DNA of 64,000 nucleotides, from contig DPJL01000275.1 in NCBI GenBank assembly GCA_003543035.1, forward strand, positions 34,061 through 98,060, given 5' to 3'. Position numbers and translations under genes: made by a program. Shown piece after piece: positions 1 through 10,500 of the stretch. Numbering within the stretch: the first letter of the stretch is position 1; each line of letters starts with the position of its first letter. The notes under the pieces are model-generated. The model was not told where the DNA came from and did no database searches. It was given only the letters and a program-made list of their open reading frames with translations. The stretch comes from Micromonosporaceae bacterium (lineage in GTDB: Bacteria > Actinomycetota > Actinomycetes > Mycobacteriales > Micromonosporaceae).

Positions 1-986
1 GGGTTCATGAAGAGCCAGTCGCCCGCATGCACAACGCCGTAGGCGAAGAACTTGTCCTTCGTCAGCGGCCCGAGCCCGGCCGTCGAGGGTGCCATCATGG
101 CCTTGTGCTGCTCATCGCTGAGGAGCCGGCCATCGGCGAGGGCGCGAATCCAGGTGGCGACGTCGGCGACGGTCGTGGTCATGTTGCCGCTATGGCGGAA
201 TGCCGTCGGGTTCCAGAAGGAGGAATCCTCGAAGACGCCGCGCTCGTTGGTGTAGCCGTGCAAAAAAGGCTCGTTGATCTGAGGCGTCAGCATGACCTTG
301 CTGTCGCGCATGTTCAGCGGGTCGAGGATGCGCGTCTGCAACAATTCGCCGAGCGGTATTCCGGTCGCCTTCTCCATCACCTCGCCCAGCACGACGAGGT
401 CGCTGTGCGCGTACGCGAAACTCTTCCCGGGTGCGAACACCGGCGGGCGCTCATTGGCAAGCGTGAGCAGTTCCTCGGTCGTGAATCCCTTGATGGGGTT
501 GGCGTAGAACTGCTTTAAGAAGTTGGGGTTCGTCACGTAGTCCGAGATGCCTGAGGTGCTGTCAGCGAGCATCTTGGGCGTGATCTGGTCCGCACGCGGA
601 AAGTCAGGCAGCCACTTGGCGATCGGTTCGTCTTGTTTGAGGATGCCCTCGCCATCGAGCTGCAGGAGCACGGTGGAGAGCATCGGCTCCATCGGCTGCC
701 CGATTCGCACTTGCATGTCGGGGGTCGCCGGAAGTCCGATCGGTGAGCCGCCGGCCGCGCCCACGGCGATCACCTCGTCGCCGCGCCACACGCCGTAGAC
801 CGCGCTGGTGAGGTCTTGCTCCTTCATCTTTTGTTCGATGATGGCGACGACCTTCTCGCCTTCCGGACCGACGATGCGCGCCGGGCCGATCACGCTGAAA
901 ATGGACCCACACGAAGTGAGAAAGGAGGCCAGGAGCACGACAAAGACTGCGGAAGTGCAACGCTGCAGCCGGATCGAGACGCTCAT
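1..986 (-). CDS. Beta-lactamase-fold lipoprotein lacking the catalytic SxxK motif (3' end outside window)
   Basis: The product reads as an exported lipoprotein of the class C beta-lactamase / DD-peptidase / esterase fold. Residues 1-26 form a signal peptide ending in lipobox LTSC (Cys26). The fold is recognisable from VRIG near residue 95, LLQLDGEGIL, W-L-P near 125, STSG near 145, and the FAPGKSFAYAHSD block near 184-196 followed by VLGEVMEKATG. The normal nucleophile motif S-x-x-K after 'IG' is replaced by Q97-P-M-E100, and the usual Y-x-N is Y192-A-H194. Both active-site motifs are therefore altered, which I infer makes it a non-catalytic or strongly diverged family member. The ATG at 984-986 is chosen because the signal peptide begins there. 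The C-terminus with the K/H-T-G strand is not in the window. The fold call is secure, the function is not. Confidence 0.8.
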   Translation of the reverse strand, partial: MSVSIRLQRCTSAVFVVLLASFLTSCGSIFSVIGPARIVGPEGEKVVAIIEQKMKEQDLTSAVYGVWRGDEVIAVGAAGGSPIGLPATPDMQVRIGQPMEPMLSTVLLQLDGEGILKQDEPIAKWLPDFPRADQITPKMLADSTSGISDYVTNPNFLKQFYANPIKGFTTEELLTLANERPPVFAPGKSFAYAHSDLVVLGEVMEKATGIPLGELLQTRILDPLNMRDSKVMLTPQINEPFLHGYTNERGVFEDSSFWNPTAFRHSGNMTTTVADVATWIRALADGRLLSDEQHKAMMAPSTAGLGPLTKDKFFAYGVVHAGDWLFMN

Positions 987-1142
987 AGCCAGCCGTCCTT
1001 GGTGAGAGAAAACGGTGGGCCTTCGTGTGCGAATGTACCGCGAGTTGACCTCTTCGGGATCCGATTGGAACACAAACCGAATTGCGCGGAGTTAGGCTCA
1101 TCCTGGCCTATTTGCCTGGTTTGAGAACCCAGGGAGATCCTG

Positions 1143-1388
1143 ATGAAGTACTTGCCGACAGATCGCCGTCTACGCGTGGCTGGCGTCTTACTCGCCACCG
1201 CAAGTCTCATTTTCGGGTGTACCTCGGATTCCTCAGACGACTTCTCGGCCGTCGGGCCTACGAGCGTGGGCGAACCGCCCAACGTCCAGGCTGGTATCCC
1301 GCTTCCCAAAGACAGCGTGAACCGGGCTGTCGCCAAAGTCGACGAAATCGTACCGGTGGGCAGTTATGAAGTCTGCTGGTCCTGGTGA
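1143..1388 (+). CDS. Small lipoprotein, possibly the truncated start of a serine hydrolase
   Basis: This 81-residue product has a signal peptide and lipobox (L-I-F-G-C, Cys near residue 26). The start is preceded by AGGGAG at a suitable distance. After the lipobox comes a Ser/Asp/Pro-rich linker and then LPKDSVNRAVAKVDEIV. That segment resembles the mature N-terminus of actinobacterial beta-lactamase-family lipoproteins, where it leads into the catalytic domain. Here the frame ends eleven residues later, and I cannot find the rest of such a domain in any frame up to 1664. It may be a remnant of a second copy of its divergent neighbour's family, or a genuine short lipoprotein. The 276 bases that follow hold nothing I can name. 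Confidence 0.5.
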   Translation: MKYLPTDRRLRVAGVLLATASLIFGCTSDSSDDFSAVGPTSVGEPPNVQAGIPLPKDSVNRAVAKVDEIVPVGSYEVCWSW

Positions 1389-1664
1389 TCCTTTGTGGAC
1401 CACTCGCCCGTGGAATGGGGACCGCAATCCATCAAATCCGTTCCTGCCCAGGCTCCCTGGCGACCCCGACATTCCGTCCGGCCTCGGCCATACTGCGTGG
1501 CCTGTCCGTCGAGCCCAAACACCTGGACAAGCGCTGTGCGGGGGGATTTGGCCTCGGCGGTGCCTTCATGAAAGCGGGAGTCCGATGTGGAGCGCACTTC
1601 GTCCTAGGCTTCCGCGAGTGACGGTATCGGCTGCGGCTGGCATGAACACCTGGGGAGGAGCGAT

Positions 1665-4418
1665 CTAGCCAAGGGCGAGTTTCGCTCGTACCTCGTCGGT
1701 GCGGGGATGGCTCAGGTCTGTGAAGAGAGACAGCGCGCGTAGCCAGGCGGCTCGCGCGGCGGTCATTTCGCCCAGGGCTAGATGGGCATCGCCGATTGCG
1801 TCCTGGGCAATGGCTTCGTACCAACAGTCCTGCAAGGCGGCGCTCAACTCCCGGCAGCGGTGCAGACATCGCAGGGCCTGGCCATATCGACCCAGCTCGT
1901 GCTGGGCGTGACCGAGGCTGTGCCAGGTCGCTGCCATGCCCTCTCGGTTACCGCTTCGCCGATGCCATGTCAGCGCAGCGCGACAGAACCTGACGGCTTC
2001 TTCATGGTTGCCTAGGACCGTGTGGAACCAGCCGATGGTGTTGAGTGTCCGAGCTGTGCCGATCGGATGTCCCGCCGCCTCATAGCGTTGCAACGCTTCG
2101 AATGCGCGGCTGAACGCCTCAGCAGTGCGGTGCTGACGTTCAAGCACCCAGGCCATCACATGGTATGCGTTGCCTTGGGCGATGACGTCCTCGGTCTGGT
2201 CGGCCAGGCGGATGGCCGCGAGTAGATGCTCCTCTGCCAGGTCATGCTCGCCGAGCTGGAGGTATGCCCGAGCGAGGTTGTGATGTGCGCGGCTCTGCGC
2301 TGGCAGGTCGCCGTTGCGTGCGGCCGCGACGACGGCGGCTCGGGCGGTGGTGACCTGGTCGAGCCAGTGTCCGCTACGGAACAGGCTTCGTGTCACCACC
2401 CGGTCGAGGTGATAGACGTGGCTGTTCCATCCGCTGTCGGCAGCGTGGCCGACAAGGGCCAGAAGCACGCGTCGATCTTCCGCGAACCACCTGATGGCCT
2501 GCTGCTGGTCGTGGAAGGCTGTGAGGAAGGCTCCCGTTTTGGGGGCGGGGAGAGTTAAGAGATCGCCGTGAGGATCGATCAGATGATCGGCGACGTGGGC
2601 AGCATGTAGGTAATGGTCTAGCAGGCGCTCAACGGCCGCAGTGCGCTCAGCGTGGCTCTCCAGCCGCTGCGCCTGCTGGGAGGCGAACTGCCGCACGAGG
2701 TCATGGAAGGAGTAGCGGCCTGCCGGTCCCTCGCTGATCAGGTGTGCCCGAGTGAGCTGAGCCAGCAGAAGTCGTGTGTTGCTGATCGGCTCGGCGGCTA
2801 GGCTTGCGGCCGCCTCGATCGAGACATCCGGCCCAGGGTGCAGGCCCAGTAGCCGGAAAAGCCGGGCCGCAGCAGCGCTGATGCCCAGGTACGACCATGA
2901 GAACACGCTGACGATGTCGTCGAGGGCGTCCAATGTGGATGTCTCGGTCAGGGCAGTGACGACTGCGGCGAGGTTGAGCCGGGGATTCGCCGCTGCTCTA
3001 GCCGCGACCATGACGAGGGCTAACGGCAGGTTCCCGCACCGGGCGATGATCTCGGCCACCGCCTCGGGCTCCCGGCCGACGCGCTCCGCGCCCAGCCGCG
3101 CGGCGAGAAGCTCCCGTGCCTCCACTGTGGACAATAGCCCGATCGTGATCAGCTCGGCGCCCTCCGACATGCATAGCGACGTGAGCTGATGGCGACTGGT
3201 GATCAAGACCAGACAGCCGGGGGTGCCGGGCAGCAATGGCCGCACCTGTTCGGCGTCGCGTGCGTTGTCGAGCACGAGCAGCATGCGACGGCCGGCCAGA
3301 CGGCTGCGCAGCAGCGCCGACTGGGCATCGAGAATGGAGGGAATCCGTTGGGGTGCGACGCCTAGGGCTTCCAATAGCATCTGAACTGCGGTTGATGGGT
3401 CCAGCAAGGTGCCGCTGGGGTCGAAGCCGCGGAGGTTCAGGTAAAGCTGCCCATCGGGGTAGCGCCCGGCGACTTGATGTCCGAAGTGGACCGCCAGTGA
3501 GGTCTTGCCGACGCCGGCCGCGCCGTCGATCGCTAAAATCACCACCGTGTTGGTGCGATCAGCCTGCCGGGCGAGCTCGGCCAGGCGCTGCAGCTCTTGC
3601 GGGCGTCCGATGAAAGTGCGTGCTGCCGCAGGAAGTTGCCGGGGCACGTCCAAGGAATGCACGGGCTGCGCCACGAGCGAGAGCGACTCCGGGGATCCCT
3701 TCAGGATGAGCCGGTGTAGTTCCTGCACGTCAGCACCGGGCTCTATGCCGAGCTCCTCGGCGAGGCGCTGCCGCAGATGGCGATAGCACGTCAACGCCTC
3801 GGCGGACATTCCGGCGGTATGCAGGGCGCGCATGAGCTCAGCCGCGAGTGGCTCGACCAGCGGTTCCTCGGCGACGATGGCGGTCAGCGGTCCGATCACG
3901 GCGCCGATGTTCCCGATACGGATCTCCGATCGCGCCCACATGGTGATGGCTTCCAGCCGTTGGCGCCGCCACGCCTCGCGCACCTGCATGACCCACTCGC
4001 CGTGCATCCCGGCGAGCGGGACGCCACGCCACAAGTCGAGTGCTTGCCGCAGGACACTGGTCCGTTGCTCGTCACGACCGTGTAACTCCCGCCCTCGCGC
4101 GATGAGGCCGGTGAACCGATGTGCATCAACCAAGTCGGGGTCGATGTCGAGGAGGTATCCGTGGGAACGGTGTGCCAACCGCATTCCGCCGGCCGACTCA
4201 AGCAGTCGCCTGATCCGTGCGATGTAGACGTACAGCGCGTGTCTGGCACGTGCCGGGGCGTTCTGACCCCATACCCGGTCGATCACGGTATCCACCATCA
4301 CGGGGCGACCGGCGTCGACCAGTAAGGCTGCCAGCACTGTGCGCTGGCGGGGAGACCCGGCGTCCACCGGATCGCCCGTGGTTACCACCTCCAGCGGCCC
4401 TAACAGCCGAAACTCCAC
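1665..4418 (-). CDS. AfsR/SARP-family regulator with NB-ARC ATPase and TPR domains
   Basis: This 917-residue protein is a large AfsR-type transcriptional activator. It has an OmpR-like winged helix (about 1-95, beginning MEFRLLGPLEV), a bacterial transcriptional activation domain (about 96-245, with DLWRG and EELGIEPG), an NB-ARC/STAND ATPase (about 265-520, Walker A GAAGVGKTS near 299, LLVLDNARD as Walker B, and an ITSR sensor), and C-terminal TPR-like helices (about 640-900). Family members bind direct repeats near the -35 box of target genes and switch on secondary metabolism or exported products. It is divergent from the RHS gene at 4569 across 150 bases, so that gene is the nearest candidate target. 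Two relatives lie in the same window (20337-23360 and 32276-35017). The specific target is unknown. Confidence 0.9.
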   Translation of the reverse strand: MEFRLLGPLEVVTTGDPVDAGSPRQRTVLAALLVDAGRPVMVDTVIDRVWGQNAPARARHALYVYIARIRRLLESAGGMRLAHRSHGYLLDIDPDLVDAHRFTGLIARGRELHGRDEQRTSVLRQALDLWRGVPLAGMHGEWVMQVREAWRRQRLEAITMWARSEIRIGNIGAVIGPLTAIVAEEPLVEPLAAELMRALHTAGMSAEALTCYRHLRQRLAEELGIEPGADVQELHRLILKGSPESLSLVAQPVHSLDVPRQLPAAARTFIGRPQELQRLAELARQADRTNTVVILAIDGAAGVGKTSLAVHFGHQVAGRYPDGQLYLNLRGFDPSGTLLDPSTAVQMLLEALGVAPQRIPSILDAQSALLRSRLAGRRMLLVLDNARDAEQVRPLLPGTPGCLVLITSRHQLTSLCMSEGAELITIGLLSTVEARELLAARLGAERVGREPEAVAEIIARCGNLPLALVMVAARAAANPRLNLAAVVTALTETSTLDALDDIVSVFSWSYLGISAAAARLFRLLGLHPGPDVSIEAAASLAAEPISNTRLLLAQLTRAHLISEGPAGRYSFHDLVRQFASQQAQRLESHAERTAAVERLLDHYLHAAHVADHLIDPHGDLLTLPAPKTGAFLTAFHDQQQAIRWFAEDRRVLLALVGHAADSGWNSHVYHLDRVVTRSLFRSGHWLDQVTTARAAVVAAARNGDLPAQSRAHHNLARAYLQLGEHDLAEEHLLAAIRLADQTEDVIAQGNAYHVMAWVLERQHRTAEAFSRAFEALQRYEAAGHPIGTARTLNTIGWFHTVLGNHEEAVRFCRAALTWHRRSGNREGMAATWHSLGHAQHELGRYGQALRCLHRCRELSAALQDCWYEAIAQDAIGDAHLALGEMTAARAAWLRALSLFTDLSHPRTDEVRAKLALG

Positions 4419-4568
4419 GATGCCCCCGATTTAAGGATTCTGCAGGGTTCTGCGTACCACGAACCATCGAGACTCGGCTACCTACCAGTAAACGTCAATG
4501 CCGTCTCTGCGGAGGTTCAAAGTGGTGGGAAACGTCGTTCCCTCAGCGCGAGCGAGGAAGAGGAAAGC

Positions 4569-7500
4569 ATGTTAGGCCGGGCACTCATAGCGCTGATGAT
4601 GGGAGCAACCGGACTGGCGCCGGTCGCTGGCGACACACCCGGCCGTGATCAGGCTGGTGCGCCCGCCTGGGTTCAGAAGTTGACGGGTGCGCAGCAGAGC
4701 CCGCCGATGATTCCGTGGCGTGAGTCCAGCACGGCCTCGCCCGTGCCGACTCAAGGTCTCAAGCCCGCAGTCGAGCCGGTATTCCCTCTGGCTGGACAAT
4801 GGGAAATCCAGCCAAACCAGGCACCCACGCCACGCGTACCCGTGGCGATATCCGCGGCTCAAGGCCGAGCCGTGAGCTTGGAGGTGCTCGACCGGGCGGT
4901 CGCCAAGCGGCTGGGTGTGTCCGGATTCCTTTTCAAGACCTCCAAAGTAGACGGTACAAGTAGGCTGACCGTCGACTATTCGGGGTTCGCCAACGCCATG
5001 GGCGGGGATTACGGCGCGCGGCTGCAGCTGCGCGCGTTGCCCGCCTGCGTCGTGGACGGCTGTGCCGAGCCGGGCAAGCGAGTGCCGGCGACCAACGACA
5101 CGGCCGCACGCAAGCTCACGGCCGACGTTGCGGAGCTTGACGGCGCAACGGTTTTCGCGGTCACCGCCGGGGTCAGCGGTGAGAAGGGCACCTATGCGGC
5201 GACACCGCTGTCGATCGCGGGCTCATGGCAGGTCGCCCCGGGATCAGGTTCGTTCAGTTACAGCTATCCGATCGATGTGCCGAAGCCGGGGATGGGCTCC
5301 GCGCCGTCTGTCGCGATTGGATACTCGTCTGCTGCGGTGGACGGTCTGACGTTGGCGGGCAACACGCAGGCCTCGCCGGTCGGCCTTGGCTGGTCGGACT
5401 TTGCCAACGCCTATATCGAACGGCGCTACGAGCAGTGCTACAAGGTTCACCTGTCCGATCTGTGCTGGCAGGGCGACAATGCCGTGATCTCTCTCGGCGG
5501 CATGTTCGGCCCGCTCGTGGCGGTGAACGCGGAAAGGACGCAGTGGAAGCTGCTGTCGGATCCCGGCTGGCTGATCGAACGCGGCGACTTCGCCAAGTAC
5601 ACCAACATCTACGGCAACCAGGCGTGGAAGGTGACGGGGCCCGATGGCACCGTTTACATCTTCGGTGGCGGGCACATGCCGGGCCGCCAGACCGGTTCGG
5701 TCCTGGGCGTGCCCGTGCTCGCCGACGATGATGGTGAGCCCTGCCGTCCCGCGCCGGGCAAGCTTGGCGGTTGTGAGCAGGGCTGGCGCTGGTATCTCGA
5801 CCGCATCATCGACCCCGACGGCAACGAGACCGCGTTCCTCTATGAGCGCGAGACCAACATCTATTCTGCGGTCCTCGGCATCGGCGACAACGTGCGGTAT
5901 GACCGCGGCGCAGTGCTCAAGGAGATCATCTATGGCGGGAGGAACTGGGATCCCGCAACGTATTCCGCGCGGGTTCTGTTCGACACGTATCACCGCTGCT
6001 ATTACCTGACCACCAACTGTCCACCCGCGACAAAGGACCATGGCGGGTTCCCTGACGCGCCGACAGATCTGATATGCGAGAGCCTGACCAAGGGCACCTG
6101 CTCGGTGCACAGCCCCGCCTTCTTTACCACCCGCTTCTACAAGTTCGCGCGGACGGAGGTGAAGGTGGGCGGTGTGTGGAAGCCTGCAGCGAAATATGAG
6201 TTCTCGCACGCCTGGGGGGATTCGAGCCAGGGCGTATCCGACAAGATGCGGATCACGGCAATCCAACGCATCGGGGTCGCGTTCGGCAAGCAAACCAGGT
6301 TCCCAGCGACCCAGTTCGGCTACAAGATTCTCGACAACCGGTCCGATCACGACAGCAACATCCCCAAAGCCATGCGGCACATGCGAATCAACTCAGTGAC
6401 CAACCCGTACGGCGGCGTCACGTCGGTCACCTACTTCCAGAACCGTGGCTGCGCGCCCTCGTACAAGCCGCCTACCGATCCGGACATCTCGGTCGTCAGA
6501 TGGGACCAGAACGTGCGGGACTGCTTCCCGCAGGAGGTGAAGGACAACGACTTCACCGGCACCGGCATATACAACAAGTGGCTGGTGAAGGAGGTGTCCG
6601 AAAGCGACGCTGTCACGGCGCAAGCCATCAAGACGACCTATGCCTACCTTGACGATCCGGCATGGGCATACGACTTCTCGGCGATCCAGCGCGACCAAGC
6701 CGCAATCGGATGGTCGTCGTGGCGCGGCTATGGCCGGGTGGAGGTCCGGACGGGAACGTCGGCGACCCGCATGACGATCTTCCGTGGCTGGGATCGCGAT
6801 CACTTCATTGAGAAGACGGGCGGCACCGGCTGGACACTAGGTGACAGGCACTGGAGCGTCACCGCGGACGACGGAACCAGCTTCGTCGACGATCCCGCCT
6901 TGGCCGGACTCACGCTCGAGGAGATTCAGCTGGGCACGCTGGACGGCGCGGGTGGCACCAAGCTGCTGCGACGGACACATCGGTATGAGACGCGTGTGAT
7001 CAATCCGCTGCCCGGCTATCGGTTCCCCGTGCAGTGGGTCGGCCTGGCGTCCACAACGGAGAGCGTGGCAACCGCCCCAGGGGTATGGCGGCATCGACGC
7101 AGCCAGACCACTTACAACACTCACTTCCAGCCGACCACCACGCTGGAGGAGGGCTGGCTGGATGTCAGCGGCGACGAGCGTTGCAGCATAACGACATACG
7201 CCGACGACGAGGCCCGCAACATGTTCGTCTATCCGGCCGTCAACAAGAAGGTAGCGGGCAGTTGCGCGTCAACCAACGTGCTCACCGAGTCGCAGACCTC
7301 TTACGACACGCGCGGCAAACCGACCGTGCAGCGCACTCGGATTGACGATTCCACCTGGGCGCAGACCACGACCGAGTTCGATGTTGGCGGGCGGCCGGTG
7401 AAGGTGACCGGGCCTCTCGGCGAGACCGTCACGACCGTCTACACCGTTGCCACCGGTGGCGCGTCGTCTGAGATTCCGGTCAGGACGGTCACGACAAACG

Positions 7501-10500
7501 CTTTGGGACATCAGCAGATCACCACCTATCAGCCCGAGTTCCGCACGCCCACACGGCAGGAGGACGCCAACGGCAACATCGTCGCCTACGAATATGACGA
7601 ATTCGGCCGGACTAAATCCGTCTGGCTGCCGACCGAAGCGCCAGGTTCGGCCAACCCATCGTGGCGCTTCTCATACGACCTCCCCAACAAGGCGACCCGC
7701 ACACAACGGCTTACCGCATGCTGTTCGCCGGTGGTGTACGAGGACACGTGGGTCATCAACGACGGACTCGGGCGCGAGCGCCAGGTGCAAGGGCGCAGCA
7801 CGGATGCCACGAAGGTCCTGATGTACGAGACGACCTACGACGACCGGGGAATGATGCGCGATCAGACGGTCGAGCAGGCTTTCACCGGCACGCCGGGCAA
7901 GTACATCGCCGGGGGATCGAGCTGGTTGAACCGGACTAGGCACAGCTACGACGAACTCGGCCGCGAGATAGTCAACGAATGGTTCCGCGGTGCTGCGCCA
8001 GCACGTTCCACCTCGACTGTCTACGGCTCCGACACCGTGACTGTCACCGGGCCTGACGGCCGCCGCGTGCGAGAGCGCGTCGACGGGCTGGGCCGCACAG
8101 TCGCCGTCGAGGAGGCGGACGGAGCCGCCTGGGTGACCAGTAGCTACAGCTACGACCTGGCGGATCGACTGATCGGCGCGACCGACCCGGCGGGTAACAA
8201 GATCAGTTACTCCTACAACATGGCCGGATGGCGCATCGGCCAAACCGATCCCAACCGCGGCAACGCCTTGTTCGGCTACGACCTGGCCGGCCAGCAGACT
8301 GCCATGTGGACCGAGAGCGGCCTGATTTACACCAGCTTCGACGTGCTGGGCCGACCGCTACAGCGACGTGCGGACAACGCCACGACCGGGCCACTGCTCG
8401 CATCGTGGCAGTACGACACCGCACCGAAGGGGAAAGGCAAGCTGTACAAGGAAACCAACGGTTCCGGATGGGCCTCGGAGATCCTCGGCTATGACGCCCG
8501 CGGGCGCGTCACCGGCAACAGACTCGACGTCCCCGCCGGGATCGCCGGTCTTTCCGGCAGCTATTCAATGCAATATGCCTACGATCTGGCCGACCGGATT
8601 CGGACCACCCAGCTGCCGTCGATCGGCGGCCTACCGGCGGAGGCGGTCAACACCGAGTACACCAGCCTGGGACTGCTCTCCCGAGTTGCCGGGCTGGAAG
8701 AGTACGTGTCGGCGGTGGCCTATGACGACCGCGGGCGGCGCACATCCGCAGCTTTCGGGCCTAAACCCGGCGGCACCGTGTGGATGGCCAAACAGTGGAC
8801 CTTCGACGTCGACCAGAACATCAACGGGTCACAGACCATCGTCGGGTCCAATGTGGCCTCCGACCACCAGTACGTCTTCGACAACAGCGGTAACCTACGC
8901 GAGTCCACGACCCGGCAAAACGGATCGGCCTGGCGTGAATGCTTCGGCTACGACGCGCGAGCCCGAATGGTGGCCGCCCACACGGTCAGCACCTCCTCGA
9001 CATGCGCCGACGGCGTGCCCGGGACAGGCGACCGCGCCTATCGGCACACCTATCAGTACAGCGCGGACGGCAAATTGCTGGCACGCACAGAGAACGGAGT
9101 GTCCACTTCGTACGCCTATCCCGCTGCCGGCGGGGTTCGGCCCCACGCACCGACGAAGGTCGGCGCCGACACATACACCTGGGACGGGGAGGGCAAGCTC
9201 GCGACCCGCACGGTCGCAGGGCAGCAAGAGACCTTCGCCTGGAACAAGGAAGATCGGCTCGGCTCGGTAACCGGCCAGAGCGGAGCGACGACGTTCGTCT
9301 ACGACCCCTCGGGTCAGCGGTTGCTGCGCCGGACACCAGACGGCCGCGCCACGCTCTACTTCGCCGGCCATGAAATCACCGTCAACTCCAGCGGCTCGGT
9401 GGCTTCAGCGGTTCGCTCGTACACAGTGGACGGACAGGTGGTGGCCACACGAACATCGGGGGGTGTCGACTACCTGGTGTCCGGACCGCACGGATCGGTC
9501 GAGATGGCGTACTCCTCGGGCGCGTCGAGCCCGGCGATGACCCGCTCGTACGTGCCATACGGACGGTCACGGGCCGAAACCGGTGACAGCGCAACGGATC
9601 GCGGGTTCCTCGGCCAGATCGAGGACACGACAACCAAATTGTCCTACCTCAACGACCGCTATTACGACGCCCAGGCAGGATTCTTCCTCTCGCCGGACGC
9701 CCTGCTCGACACCGCGCAGGTGAAGACGCTCAATCCATACACCTATGCGTCGGGCAACCCAGCAACCATGGCCGATCCGAGCGGGCTCTACTCTGCCGGT
9801 GATTTCGGAACAGAGCTGGAGAACTCCCGGCTCAGGCAGATGAACCGCGAACTGATCGCCCACATTGGACGGCTGAATCACCAGATCGCCGAGATGCAGG
9901 ACATCATCCGCAAGCAGGCCGACGCCATCAACCGGATGCTCACCTACATCGAGGCGCTCGAGGCCGAAATCGCACGACAGGCAACCATCATCCATCAGCT
10001 GCAAGTCAGAGTCGCCGCCCTGCAACGGCAGGTGTATGCCCAACGGAGGGAGATCAGCCGGCTGCGCGGGATCATCGGCTACTACAAGAACGTGGTGAAC
10101 GATCTCGGAGGCAGGCTGTGGGGTGGCACGCCATACTACGAAGCCGTCATGCAAAGCATCCACTCCTTCCACGGCATACCCACATGGGCCTTCAGCGTCG
10201 ACAACGTCAGTCGGCTGCAGGCGATCGTCGACGCGGACTCGCAGCTGATCGCCGAGCTCTTCGACGAAAAGTCGGCTCTTATCGACGAGAAGTGGGATCT
10301 GAAGGCAGAGCTGTCGAACCTGCAATTCAACTACGACCTCGTCGAAGAGCTCGTGTATGCGCAGGGAGACCAGATCGACTATCTCAACAACAGGGTCGCG
10401 GAACTGGAATGGGAGGTCGAGTTCGGTTACCTGAAGGACAACCACAGCTATGCGTGCGCGGCCCTGACCGGCTCGATCCCGCTCGACCATGATTGGGTCT

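Noticed and set aside
5244..6380. Long open frame (378 codons) on the minus strand inside the RHS gene
   Set aside because: It lies wholly antisense to clear RHS coding sequence, has no ribosome binding site or domain, and arises from third-position G/C in the sense gene.
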